A stretch of 64,000 nt of DNA from the NCBI GenBank assembly GCA_965243625.1, contig CBDEVI010000002.1, forward strand, positions 1,612,001 through 1,676,000, in the 5' to 3' direction. The position numbers were made by a program, and so were the translations under genes. Within the stretch, counting starts at the first letter, position 1, and the number at the start of each line of letters is the position of its first letter. Shown piece by piece: positions 24,898 to 33,533 of the stretch. Origin of the DNA: JAJECS01 sp965243625. GTDB lineage: Bacteria; Chloroflexota; UBA11872. A model generated the notes under the pieces. The model saw only the letters and a list, made by a program, of their open reading frames with translations. It did no database searches and was not told the DNA's origin.

Positions 24898-25967
24898 TCG
24901 TACAGCTCGCTGACCGCGACGACGCTTCCGCCGTCAGCCGCCGAGCGATAAGCCGCGTCCAGCAGCTCCACGCTGCGCAGGCCGATCGTGCCCGGCGAAC
25001 CATTTGGCGCGCGCCCCAGGCACACGTCGACCAAGTTGGCCGCCGTCTCGAAGCGCGGATACGTGTCGTCCGGATTCGGGATGCTCACCTCTTCGGTCGG
25101 ACCGTCGTGGCGAGTGATGGTCAGGTGACCCTTGATCGCGTCGAGCAGGACGTATCCGTTCTCGCAGTAGACGCGCACGTCGAGCTGGCCGGCATCGCCC
25201 GTCGGCATATTGCCGGTTCCGGCTACGACGCCCACGGCGCCGCCCTCGAACTGCACGCTCATCGCGTCGACCAGGTCCAGCGGCACGTCGTAGTTATTCA
25301 TGACCGCCGACACGCGTTCGGCGCGCAGCCCCGAAACGAAGAACATTAGGCCCGACGAGTGCGTGATCTGCAGGTGGCCCTCGCCGCCGCCGGACACGCG
25401 GGGATCGTTGTAGACCGCGTCGGGGCCAACGACCTTCCAGCCAAACACCGGGCGGTAGGCCTCGGCGTTGCCGCGCAGGAACTCGATGATCATCGAGGCG
25501 TAGGCGTTGACGACATGCTGCGGCTCACCAAGCTCGCCGCTGGCGATGACCTCGCGAGCGCGCAGGGCGGTGCGCGTGAAGTGCCACGGATAGCCAATGA
25601 TCAGCTCGCGCTCGGCCGCGGCGGCCCGGTCGACCAGGTCGCGCGCGTCGGCCGCGGTGAGCGTCATGGGCTTCTCGAGCATCACGTGCCGTCCCGCGTC
25701 CAGGCAGGCGGCGGCGACCGCGTGGTGCGCCGCGTGCGCGACGGCGACGATCACGCCGTCAAGCTCCTCTTCGGCCAGCAGATCGTTGACGTTGGAATAG
25801 GTGGCGTGTCCGGGGTACGCATCCGCTGCCTTTTCGAGGCGCTCGGGGTTCGCGTCGCAGATGGCGACAAGCTCGGCCAGCGGGTTGTCCCGCAGACCGG
25901 GAATGTGGGTATAGGTCGACCACCAGCCGGTACCGATGACGCCGATGCGTGCGCGCTCGCTTGACAT
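24894..25967 (-). CDS. Gfo/Idh/MocA family NAD(P)-dependent oxidoreductase
   Basis: 357 residues. The Rossmann motif I-G-V-I-G-T-G-W-W opens the protein, and the signature H-V-M-L-E-K-P-M-T (catalytic Lys of the E-K-P motif) lies near residue 100. H-x-x-x-H-type metal or substrate residues are not obvious. The family oxidises or isomerises sugars and inositols. No transporter or sugar gene is adjacent, so the substrate is open. About 60 bases separate its start from the end of the next upstream gene. Confidence 0.9.
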   Translation of the reverse strand: MSSERARIGVIGTGWWSTYTHIPGLRDNPLAELVAICDANPERLEKAADAYPGHATYSNVNDLLAEEELDGVIVAVAHAAHHAVAAACLDAGRHVMLEKPMTLTAADARDLVDRAAAAERELIIGYPWHFTRTALRAREVIASGELGEPQHVVNAYASMIIEFLRGNAEAYRPVFGWKVVGPDAVYNDPRVSGGGEGHLQITHSSGLMFFVSGLRAERVSAVMNNYDVPLDLVDAMSVQFEGGAVGVVAGTGNMPTGDAGQLDVRVYCENGYVLLDAIKGHLTITRHDGPTEEVSIPNPDDTYPRFETAANLVDVCLGRAPNGSPGTIGLRSVELLDAAYRSAADGGSVVAVSELYD

Positions 25968-26024
25968 GCTCAGGCCCTCGAAACGGTTATATCAGGCGCA
26001 TCGTACGCCGCGCGCCCGACAGAT

Positions 26025-27266
26025 TCAGCCCGACGATTCCTGCCCCACGCACGCGCGGACCGGCTTGCGGTCGGCGGACACCCCCGACATGCCGGGGGCC
26101 TTGGCATAGCCCGTGAGCTCGACGTAGCCGTAGCCCGCGATCCGCCCATTCTCAATTATGTCAACCAGTCCTTCCCAATAGATGTTGCCCGTGCTGTGCC
26201 GCGTGTCGAGCTCCTGGTCGGCCACCACGGGCTGCACGAGCACGTCCAAGCCCAGCACCGGAATCAGCACCCGCCAGGCCGCGGGATAGGTCGCGCCCGT
26301 TCTGGGACTCATCCAAATGGCGAGCGGAATCGCGGTGAAGTCATCGCCGGTCAGGTGCAGCGGGGGGCCCCGGCCGCTGAGCGTGGCATAGGCCAGCACA
26401 ATCCGGCGCCGCTCGTCCCAGAGCTCGGTGAGCATGAGGTCGCGGCCGTCGTCGAATCGCAGGCTCATCCAGTCCCACCCGCCCGTGCTAACCGAGATGA
26501 AGTCGCCCCACTGATGGTCGAACCAGGCGGTGCCGCTGACGCCCACCTCGCCGCCCGCATCCACGAGTCGCCCGGTCACGTTCATCCGGGGGTAGGAGTA
26601 GTAGTAGCTCCAGCCCAGCGGACCGAAATCGAGCAGACCGTCATGGTGCTCGACGGCCGGGTATGCGGGATCGAATTCGAGGCTCACGGCGTAGCCGGGC
26701 ATGGCGGCGTCCACCGCGAACCGGTCGCCGTCGAAGGCGAGCCGCCAGCCGTCGACGCAGAGGTCCAGGTCGTCGGGCGGGCCCGCGCTCGGGCCGAGAG
26801 CGGTGCGCTCGTCGAAGTCCACACGGTCGCCGGCGGGATCCGTGATCGCAAAGTGCGCCGCGTAGGCCGGGGGACCGCTGCCGCGTACAGCTTGAAAGAT
26901 GACGAATTCGAAGCCCAAATTGCGGCGGTCGCCCGTGGTCAATCGGCCGGTGAAGTACCACCACTCGCTCAGGTTGTCGTGCGGCGCCTCGTCGGCGGGC
27001 AGGTCAATGGGCGGGAACGTGCGCTCGTCGGAGGTTGGCGTCGGCGCGGACGCCAGCGGCGTCACCGCCTCGCCGCAGGCGGTGGCAAGCACGGTGAGGA
27101 GGAGAATCAATCCCGCCAGATAGACCCTTCCACGACTCGAGCCAGCGAAGGATGTGCGAGGGGTTCTGCGTCGCTTCCAGCTTGAATTGCCGGTGGATTC
27201 CCGCCTTCGCGGGAATGACGGAACGGGGACAGTGCTTGGGTCTCTCGGACGGGTCCGCCGCGTCAT
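26025..27266 (-). CDS. Lipocalin-like (CrtC/AttH family) lipoprotein
   Basis: The core resembles hydroxyneurosporene synthase/AttH proteins: H-D-N-L-S-E-W-W-Y-F-T-G near its start, W-F-D-H-Q-W-G-D in the middle and paired lipocalin-like beta halves. A hydrophobic leader with lipobox L-A-T-A-C lies about 60 residues into the frame, so it is probably an anchored extracytoplasmic protein acting on a lipid or isoprenoid. The ATG at 27266 overlaps the upstream MMPL stop (ATGA). No other good start lies nearer the leader, apart from a possible CTG at 27119. The extra N-terminal residues include peptide encoded by a 30-bp repeat at 27193-27222. Confidence 0.72.
   Translation of the reverse strand: MTRRTRPRDPSTVPVPSFPRRRESTGNSSWKRRRTPRTSFAGSSRGRVYLAGLILLLTVLATACGEAVTPLASAPTPTSDERTFPPIDLPADEAPHDNLSEWWYFTGRLTTGDRRNLGFEFVIFQAVRGSGPPAYAAHFAITDPAGDRVDFDERTALGPSAGPPDDLDLCVDGWRLAFDGDRFAVDAAMPGYAVSLEFDPAYPAVEHHDGLLDFGPLGWSYYYSYPRMNVTGRLVDAGGEVGVSGTAWFDHQWGDFISVSTGGWDWMSLRFDDGRDLMLTELWDERRRIVLAYATLSGRGPPLHLTGDDFTAIPLAIWMSPRTGATYPAAWRVLIPVLGLDVLVQPVVADQELDTRHSTGNIYWEGLVDIIENGRIAGYGYVELTGYAKAPGMSGVSADRKPVRACVGQESSG
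27193..27222. repeat. 30-bp palindromic repeat, copy 2, inside a coding frame
   Basis: Base-identical to 24055-24084 and in the same orientation. Here it falls within the 5' part of the CrtC/AttH-like gene, in the frame where it encodes F-P-R-R-R-E-S-T-G on the minus strand. It contributes no stop codon, so the coupled start at 27266 remains joined to the lipoprotein leader. Confidence 0.8.
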
Positions 27267-29464
27267 CGCGGAAAGAGCCTTGGAGGCTCGAACAGCCAGG
27301 CTGGCGCCCACCAATTCCACCGTCCCAGCAGCCGCATGGTGGAGGGCACCAACAGCGACCGCACGATGGTGGCGTCGACGAACACGGCAACCGCGGCGCC
27401 AAGGCCGATGGCCTTCACGAGCACCACGTCGGCGCTGGTGAACGCCAGGCTCACCACGATCACGACCAGCGCGGCATTGGTGATCACCCGACCGCTGCGC
27501 GCCAGGCCCTGCGCGACGCTATCGGCGTTGCTCAGCCCCGCGTCGCGGCCCTCCTTGATCCGCGAGAGCAGGAAAACCTCGTAGTCCATGCTCAGCCCGA
27601 AGAGCACGGCAAACAGGATGATCGGCGCCGTTGACTCGATGAAGCCCAGCGGCTCGAAGCGCAGCACGTTCTCGAGCCAGCCGTCTTGGAACACGAGCAC
27701 CAGCGCGCCGAAGCTCGCCAGCAGGCTGAGGACGTTCATCACCACCGCCTTGAGCGGCAGCACCACCGAGCGAAATTGGGCGACCAGCGCCACGTAGGTC
27801 ACCAGCAGGATCAGGCCGACCGCACGCGGAAAGTCCCCATACAGACGATCGACAAAATCCCCCAAGCTGGCGGCCCCGCCGCCGACGAGCGCATCCAGAC
27901 GGTTGGCATCGCGGTATTCGCGAATGGCGTGCACGAGTTCGCGCGCCTCGTCGGATGTTGCCGACGCCCGCGGCTCCACGATCATCAAGACGGTCCGATC
28001 GTTGGTGAGCCCCTCGACGGTGGCGGCGCCGAAGGCGTCCGGAATCGCCGTGGGATCGCGGTAGAGCAATTGGTACTGCTCCAGCGTGATGCGCGGATCG
28101 ATGGTCACGTGGCTATGGACCCGCGCCACGCGTGGGTCGGCGAGAAGCGATTGCCCCAGGGCGTGCATGCGGGCGATCGAATCGGGCGCGAGCGCCGGAG
28201 CATTCAGCCGGGTCACGATGGCGAGCGGAGCGGGCTGGCCGTGGCCGAACTCCTCGCTCATGGCGTCGTACGCCGCGCGGGCGGGGCTGTTCGATCCCAG
28301 GACCGAGGCGTCGGCGCCACGGATGCGCACGTGGAGGAACGGCACGCCGAGGAGAATCAGCAGCGCGCTCACGGCCAGAAACACCGGCAGCGGCCGCCGC
28401 ATGACGGCGTGCGCCAGGCGCGTCCATCCATCGCGGAACCTCAATCGTGGGCTCGGGACCGCCCAGCGGTTCACGTTGGGGCCCAGTTCGGCCAGGATCG
28501 CCGGCACCAGCGTCAGCGCCGCCGCGACGGCAATGAACACCGCAATGGCGCCGCCGATGCCGATGGACCGCAGCATCATGAACTCGAACACGCTCAGCGA
28601 CGCCAGCCCCACCAGCACCGCGAGACCGGAATACACCACCGCCCGACCCGCCGTCCGCATCGTCACCTTGACGGCCTCTTCGACCTCCCGACCCCGCCGC
28701 AGCTCCTCGCGAAACCGGCTCACGAGAAAGAGGGAGTAGTCGGCGCCGAGCCCAAGTCCGACAAGGGTGACGACGTTGAGCGCAAACACCGAGAAGTCCG
28801 TCACCTGCCCCACCACCCACACCGCGGCCAGCCCGAGGACGACGGTGGCGCCGCCGGCGACCAGCGGAATCGCCGCCGCCACGATCGAGCCGAAGACGAG
28901 GATCAGCACCACCAGGGCGAACGGGCCGCCGATGAGCTCCGCTCGGCGCAGGTCGCCCTCGCTCAGGGTCTGGATGTCGCTGTAGAACACGGCGGAGCCG
29001 GCCACATGCGTCTCCAGCTCCGGGGTCGCCACCAGCTCGCGGATCGTGGGCACGAGATGGTGGGCCTCTTCGATGTCCAGGCTGATGAACACGGTGGCGT
29101 AGCCCGCGTGGCCGCTGGGCGCAATCTGGGTGAAGTTCTGCCAATGGGGAATCACGGCCACCACTTCGGGCAGCGCCGCCAGCGGCTCGAGCGCCGCCGC
29201 GGCCGCCGCGATGAATCGAGGATCGGTGGCGTCCAGCTCGTCGCTGCGAAAGAGAACTTCGATCGGCGTGCCGGGGTCGTCCAGGTCGTTGGACAGACGC
29301 TCCAGCGCCAGCTCGGCTTCGAGTCCCGGCGCCGAAAATCCCCCGGCGCGGAGAACCGTTCCGACTTGCGTCGCGGCGACCAGCGCAACTGCCGCAACAG
29401 CGATCCATAGCCCGATGACCACCCGGCGCCGGTCGATCACCCACGACGCGAGGGTGTCCAGCAT
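27263..29464 (-). CDS. MMPL/RND family transporter
   Basis: 733 residues. Helix 1 (residues about 15-35), a large extracytoplasmic loop, a five-helix block, a second loop and a second five-helix block with a short tail: the MmpL/HpnN layout with two RND repeats. The G-L-G-A-D-Y-S-L-F-L motif in helix 4 and G-L-S-M-D-Y-E-V-F-L in helix 10 are the typical proton-relay Asp-Tyr pairs. It is close in size to SCO6666-like and YdfJ proteins. Such pumps export lipids or hydrophobic compounds. Coupling to the CrtC/AttH-like lipoprotein gene suggests a lipid-linked substrate. Confidence 0.92.
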   Translation of the reverse strand: MLDTLASWVIDRRRVVIGLWIAVAAVALVAATQVGTVLRAGGFSAPGLEAELALERLSNDLDDPGTPIEVLFRSDELDATDPRFIAAAAAALEPLAALPEVVAVIPHWQNFTQIAPSGHAGYATVFISLDIEEAHHLVPTIRELVATPELETHVAGSAVFYSDIQTLSEGDLRRAELIGGPFALVVLILVFGSIVAAAIPLVAGGATVVLGLAAVWVVGQVTDFSVFALNVVTLVGLGLGADYSLFLVSRFREELRRGREVEEAVKVTMRTAGRAVVYSGLAVLVGLASLSVFEFMMLRSIGIGGAIAVFIAVAAALTLVPAILAELGPNVNRWAVPSPRLRFRDGWTRLAHAVMRRPLPVFLAVSALLILLGVPFLHVRIRGADASVLGSNSPARAAYDAMSEEFGHGQPAPLAIVTRLNAPALAPDSIARMHALGQSLLADPRVARVHSHVTIDPRITLEQYQLLYRDPTAIPDAFGAATVEGLTNDRTVLMIVEPRASATSDEARELVHAIREYRDANRLDALVGGGAASLGDFVDRLYGDFPRAVGLILLVTYVALVAQFRSVVLPLKAVVMNVLSLLASFGALVLVFQDGWLENVLRFEPLGFIESTAPIILFAVLFGLSMDYEVFLLSRIKEGRDAGLSNADSVAQGLARSGRVITNAALVVIVVSLAFTSADVVLVKAIGLGAAVAVFVDATIVRSLLVPSTMRLLGRWNWWAPAWLFEPPRLFPR

Positions 29465-29725
29465 CTAGCGCATGCGGGCCCCGGCATGCAGGTTCGGCAC
29501 CACGCGCCGGGCGCCCGTCACTGGGACTTCCATCTCCCGAGCATCCACGTCGAACACCGTTTGGAGCAAGGCGGAGTTGGCGAGATTTCGCGCGTTGTCG
29601 ACCAGCACGACCCGCGGCGCGGCGCAGCCCCTACGTCCGTAAGGAGGCGCCGGGATCTTCGCGAGGGAATGCCTCCGATCGGGTGGCGGCGGCACGGGGC
29701 GTACGCTCTGGTGGCCCAGCGTCAC
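29465..29725 (-). other. Possible gene remnant upstream of the MMPL gene
   Basis: An 86-codon frame whose stop lies directly against the MMPL ATG (TAGATG). Its last 50 codons (from V-V-L-V-D-N-A-R-N-L-A-N-S) have coding-like composition with high GC at third positions. The first 30 or so do not look like protein, and no start is convincing. I do not recognise it; it could be the C-terminal end of a decayed gene. The MFS promoter must also lie in this interval. Confidence 0.25.
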
Positions 29726-29730
29726 GGAGC

Positions 29731-30936
29731 ATGTGCGTCAACGACCCGCGTCCCGGCAGTCCCCGCGACCTGCTGAACCGTCAGTACCTCGTCGTCATCG
29801 CCGCCATGTCGATCGGCGTGGCGGGCTGGCTGCCGGTCAACAACTTCCTCTCGCTCTTCGTGCGGGACGAGCTTGGCGGCGACTTGCTGGGCGCCGCCTT
29901 GTTGCTGATCGCCATTCAGGGCGGCACGGCAACGCTCGGCCTGGCCAGCGGGCTGTGGATGCACCGGGTCGGCAGCCGCTGGACCTACGCGCTGGGGCTG
30001 GCCGGCATGACGGCGTTCTTGCTCGTGATGACCGTTTCGGCCGGCGCCGCCGCCGTGCTGGTCGCGGCGCCGTTCCTGGGGGTGGCGCTGGCGCTGCACT
30101 GGTCCGGCTCGCAGACCTACGTGCTGGAGGTGGCGCCCCCGGCCCGCCGCGGGCTTGCCACCGGGATCATGAGCTTCGCCATCATCGCTGCACCGGGGAT
30201 TGCCGGCATTGCCTTTGGGCAAATCGCCGAGAGCGCCGGACTTCGGGCTATGACGGGAGTCGCCGGCGGGATGATCGGCGGGGCGCTGCTCCTCGTGGCG
30301 CTCTTCCTGCCGTCCACCACGCGTCGTCAACGCGGTCCCAGCCGCTCGGCCGGTGACGTATTTCACGCGCTGCGCACCGTTCCGGCGCTCGCCATGGTGG
30401 CGGCTCGGTCCGGAACCACCGTCGCGTTCGGCGTGGTCGTGTTGCTGACGGGTCCCAAGCTGGTGGCCGCCGGCGGCGACCTGCGCTCGGTTGGGCTGTT
30501 CACGCTGGTCAGCGCATTGGGCGGCGCGGTCGCGCAGATCGGCATCGGCCGGCTCTCGGACGCCATGGGGCGGACCGCCATCTTCGCGCTGTCGCTGGTT
30601 GTCGGCGCCGGCGCGGCCGTCGGCTTTGCGCTGGCCGACGACGTGGTGGCCCTGCTCACGCTGTCCGGCGTGATCTACCTCGCGTTCGGGACGCACCAAA
30701 CGGTGCTCCCGGCGATCGCCGGCGACATTTCGCGCCCCGGCCAGGTGGGCACCATGATGACCTTGCAGACCAGCGCCTTCGCGCTCGGCATGATGTTCGG
30801 CGCGGGCGCCACGGCGGCCTTGGCATCCACCGCGCCTGACGCGGCGTTCTACGTCGGCGCCGCGGGCATGGGCGTCGCGCTGGCGGTGACGCCGTGGCTG
30901 CGGCCCAGGCCTACAGGTGCATCACCACCATTTTGA
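29731..30936 (+). CDS. Major facilitator superfamily transporter
   Basis: 401 residues with twelve predicted helices in two six-helix halves. A short cytosolic start (P-R-D-L-L-N-R-Q-Y) leads into helix 1. The loop between helices 2 and 3 has the basic turn L-W-M-H-R-V-G-S-R, and the matching loop in the second half has G-R-L-S-D-A-M-G-R. A drug or metabolite exporter is likely, but the substrate is unknown. The last 26 bases overlap the end of the convergent aldehyde dehydrogenase gene. Confidence 0.88.
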   Translation: MCVNDPRPGSPRDLLNRQYLVVIAAMSIGVAGWLPVNNFLSLFVRDELGGDLLGAALLLIAIQGGTATLGLASGLWMHRVGSRWTYALGLAGMTAFLLVMTVSAGAAAVLVAAPFLGVALALHWSGSQTYVLEVAPPARRGLATGIMSFAIIAAPGIAGIAFGQIAESAGLRAMTGVAGGMIGGALLLVALFLPSTTRRQRGPSRSAGDVFHALRTVPALAMVAARSGTTVAFGVVVLLTGPKLVAAGGDLRSVGLFTLVSALGGAVAQIGIGRLSDAMGRTAIFALSLVVGAGAAVGFALADDVVALLTLSGVIYLAFGTHQTVLPAIAGDISRPGQVGTMMTLQTSAFALGMMFGAGATAALASTAPDAAFYVGAAGMGVALAVTPWLRPRPTGASPPF

Positions 30937-32323
30937 GCTCGGTCATCTCCTCGACGGCGTACTTGGGGCCTTCCTTGCCGAGGCCGCTGTCCTTCACGCC
31001 GCCGTAGGGCATCAGGTCGGTGCGCCACTGGGTGCCCCAATTGATGTGGATGTTGCCCGAGTCCACGTCGCGGATGAAGCGCATGGCCGAGTCGAGACTT
31101 TCGGTGAAGATCGAGGCGCTTAGACCGTAGTTCGAGTCGTTGGAGATTGCGATGGCCTCCTCGATGTCCGCCACGCGGGTGACGCCGACGGCGGGACCGA
31201 ACAACTCGTCGCAGGAGAGCCGCATGTCCGGCGAGACGTTGGTCACGAGCGTCGGCTCGAACATCTGGCCGTTGCGACCACCGCCCACGAGCACCTCGGC
31301 GCCGCCGGCCTGGGCCTCGTCGATCCACTCGCCTACGCGCGCGGCGTCGCTCTCGCGAATCATGGGGCCCATGCCCGTGGACTCGTCGAGCGGGTCGCCG
31401 GTGGCGATGGCCTCGACCTTGGGCTTGAGCGCATCGATCAGATCGCCGTAGACCGAGCCGGTCGCCAGCAGACGCTGGGTCGAAATGCACACCTGGCCGG
31501 CGTTTGCGAACGCCGTCTGTGGCAGGACCTCCGCCACCTTGTCGAGGTCGGCGTCGGGCATCACGATCGCCGCCGAGTTGGACCCCAGCTCCATGGTGAC
31601 CTTCTTGATGCCGGCCGCCTTGCAGATGCGCTCGCCGATGTCGCGGCTGCCGGTGAACGTGACTTTGCGCACGCGCGGGTCGGACACCAGGGCGTCGCCG
31701 ATCTCCGAGCCCGGACCCGTGATGATGTGCACCGCCTCTTCCGGCGCGCCGGCCTCGAGCAGCAGCTCGATTACGCGCACACCCATCAGCGGGGTGTCGG
31801 TGGCCGGCTTGACGACCACGGCATTGCCGGCCGCCAGCGCGGGGCCGACCTTGTGACAGACGAGATGCAGCGGGAAGTTGAACGGACACACCGCCGCCAC
31901 GACGCCGCAGGGCACGCGCACGGTGAAGCCGAACTTGTCCTTCACGCCCGGACCGCCGTCGAGCGGGATTACCTCGGCGCCGAGGCGCTTGGCCTCCTCG
32001 GCGGACAGGTACAGGATCTCGGCCGCGCGGGAGACCTCGAAGCGGGCCTCCGAGATGATCTTGCCCTCTTCCTGGGTGAGCATGCGCGCCAGCGACTCCT
32101 GGTCGCGCAGAATCAGATCGCCGGCCCGGTGCAGGATTTCGTAGCGCTCGAACCCTGTCAGCTCGGCCATGACTTTGGCGCCGCGCTCGGCGCTCGCCAG
32201 CGCGCGGTCAACGTCGTCCGCCGAGCCACGGGGCACGGTGTCCACCACCGACCCGTCGTACGGGTTCAGCACGTCAATCGAGTCGCGACCATTCGTCCAC
32301 TGACCCGCCACATACATCTTCAT
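30911..32323 (-). CDS. NAD(P)-dependent aldehyde dehydrogenase
   Basis: 470 residues. It oxidises an aldehyde to the acid through a thioester on Cys279 (G-Q-V-C-I-S), with Glu245 (M-E-L-G-S-N-S) as the general base, Lys172 (V-K-P-A) for the cofactor and P-F-N-F-P at the oxyanion site. The subfamily looks like lactaldehyde/phosphonoacetaldehyde or succinate-semialdehyde dehydrogenases. No substrate is indicated by the neighbours. The gene is divergent from the ACIII operon across about 276 bases that should hold both promoters. Confidence 0.94.
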   Translation of the reverse strand: MKMYVAGQWTNGRDSIDVLNPYDGSVVDTVPRGSADDVDRALASAERGAKVMAELTGFERYEILHRAGDLILRDQESLARMLTQEEGKIISEARFEVSRAAEILYLSAEEAKRLGAEVIPLDGGPGVKDKFGFTVRVPCGVVAAVCPFNFPLHLVCHKVGPALAAGNAVVVKPATDTPLMGVRVIELLLEAGAPEEAVHIITGPGSEIGDALVSDPRVRKVTFTGSRDIGERICKAAGIKKVTMELGSNSAAIVMPDADLDKVAEVLPQTAFANAGQVCISTQRLLATGSVYGDLIDALKPKVEAIATGDPLDESTGMGPMIRESDAARVGEWIDEAQAGGAEVLVGGGRNGQMFEPTLVTNVSPDMRLSCDELFGPAVGVTRVADIEEAIAISNDSNYGLSASIFTESLDSAMRFIRDVDSGNIHINWGTQWRTDLMPYGGVKDSGLGKEGPKYAVEEMTELKMVVMHL

Positions 32324-32599
32324 CAGGCGTCATCCCATGGCAATCGGATCCGATAGCGAATGGTGGCACATGCGCGGGCCGCGCGCCGCCCCGCACACCT
32401 ACCCGGCGGGCGGTCGACTGCTTGCAGCCCGCCTGCATTTGTGAAACATTTTGCAAACGGTGCAGAACGCTAGGTTCAGGGCACTGATGTGGTCTCGCGC
32501 CGCATCTCCCGCACGCAGCTTCCTGAGCGACGCTCGCGTGCCGCTACGCACACCCTTCGACAACTGCGCCGGTTGCGCGCGCTCGCATGAGGCGGTGGT

Positions 32600-32896
32600 G
32601 TGGAGCTAAGGGAGCTCACCGCGAGCGACTGGGCCCAGCTGACCGAGTTGAACGTGCATCTCTGGATTCTGGCTGCCGTGCTCATTGGAACCGGGCTGGT
32701 CTACGCGCTGGCCCACGCTCTGATTCCGTCGCTGGTGCTCACCGGCGACATCGAGCCACAGCATGGGCGCATGATGCGCGCGCCGCTTTACGCCGTCATG
32801 GCCGCCGGCCTTGGCGCCCTGACGGCCATCATCATCAAGGCCACGCTGCTGGCCCTCGACTTTCTCCCGACGTTGCTCCCGCGGCTGGCCATTTGA
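32600..32896 (+). CDS. Small two-helix membrane protein leading the ACIII operon
   Basis: 98 residues from a GTG. Two hydrophobic helices (about residues 20-45 and 62-90) flank a polar loop with D-I-E-P-Q-H-G-R. I recognise no family. Its stop is immediately followed by the actA start, so it is made together with the complex. It could be an accessory or assembly subunit of ACIII, as some ACIIIs carry small unlabelled membrane subunits. Confidence 0.6.
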   Translation: MELRELTASDWAQLTELNVHLWILAAVLIGTGLVYALAHALIPSLVLTGDIEPQHGRMMRAPLYAVMAAGLGALTAIIIKATLLALDFLPTLLPRLAI

Positions 32897-33526
32897 GTGT
32901 TGGATTCATTTCGGGCGCTCCTGCCGCGCCTCTCCCCCAAACAGTTGATCGTCATCAGCGGCCTCGGGGCCGTGCTGGGCGGCGGCGCCATCGCGCCGGT
33001 CATCCTGCTGATCGTGCTCGGGGCCATGGGCGGCACCATCACCGGGCCGCCCGAGCAGCCGATCGCGTTCGATCACGCCGTTCACGCCGGCAAGGCCGGC
33101 ATCGCCTGCGAGTTCTGTCACCGCGGGATCCCGGTCGTCGAAAACACGGCGACCGCGATGAGCGCGCCGGTTTCCGCGGCGGCCACCATCCCGTCCGTCG
33201 AGCAGTGCATGTTCTGCCACTCGGTGGTCGCCACCGACAAACCCGAGGTGCAGAAGCTTCGCGCCGCGTGGGAGACCGGCACCCCCATCGAGTGGATCCG
33301 AGTGCACCGCCTCCCGGACCACGTGGACTTCGTGCACGACCCTCACATTCGCGCCCTGGCGGAGACCCATCCGAGCTTCAGCACGGCGCAGATTTGCGCG
33401 ACGTGTCACGGCGACGTGGCGTCCATGACCGAGGTCGAGCAGGTGCGGGCGCTCAACATGGGCGACTGCCAGGGCTGCCACCGCGAGAACAGCGCCCCAC
33501 TGGATTGCGCGGTATGTCACAAGTGA
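32897..33526 (+). CDS. actA: Alternative complex III pentahaem cytochrome c subunit ActA
   Basis: 209 residues: a membrane helix near residues 17-45, then five CxxCH haem sites at residues 71, 104, 167, 191 and 204, with spaced His residues for bis-His ligation (for example F-D-H-A-V-H-A-G-K). This is the ActA plan. It takes electrons from ActB and hands them to the monohaem subunit or a soluble carrier on the outer face. The GTG directly follows the stop of the small membrane protein gene. Confidence 0.94.
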   Translation: MLDSFRALLPRLSPKQLIVISGLGAVLGGGAIAPVILLIVLGAMGGTITGPPEQPIAFDHAVHAGKAGIACEFCHRGIPVVENTATAMSAPVSAAATIPSVEQCMFCHSVVATDKPEVQKLRAAWETGTPIEWIRVHRLPDHVDFVHDPHIRALAETHPSFSTAQICATCHGDVASMTEVEQVRALNMGDCQGCHRENSAPLDCAVCHK

Positions 33527-33533
33527 TCGGGGC

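Noticed and set aside
27686..29410. Long plus-strand open frame (574 codons)
   Set aside because: Antisense to the MMPL gene, His/Arg-rich with no fold; the MMPL frame has clear helices and motifs.
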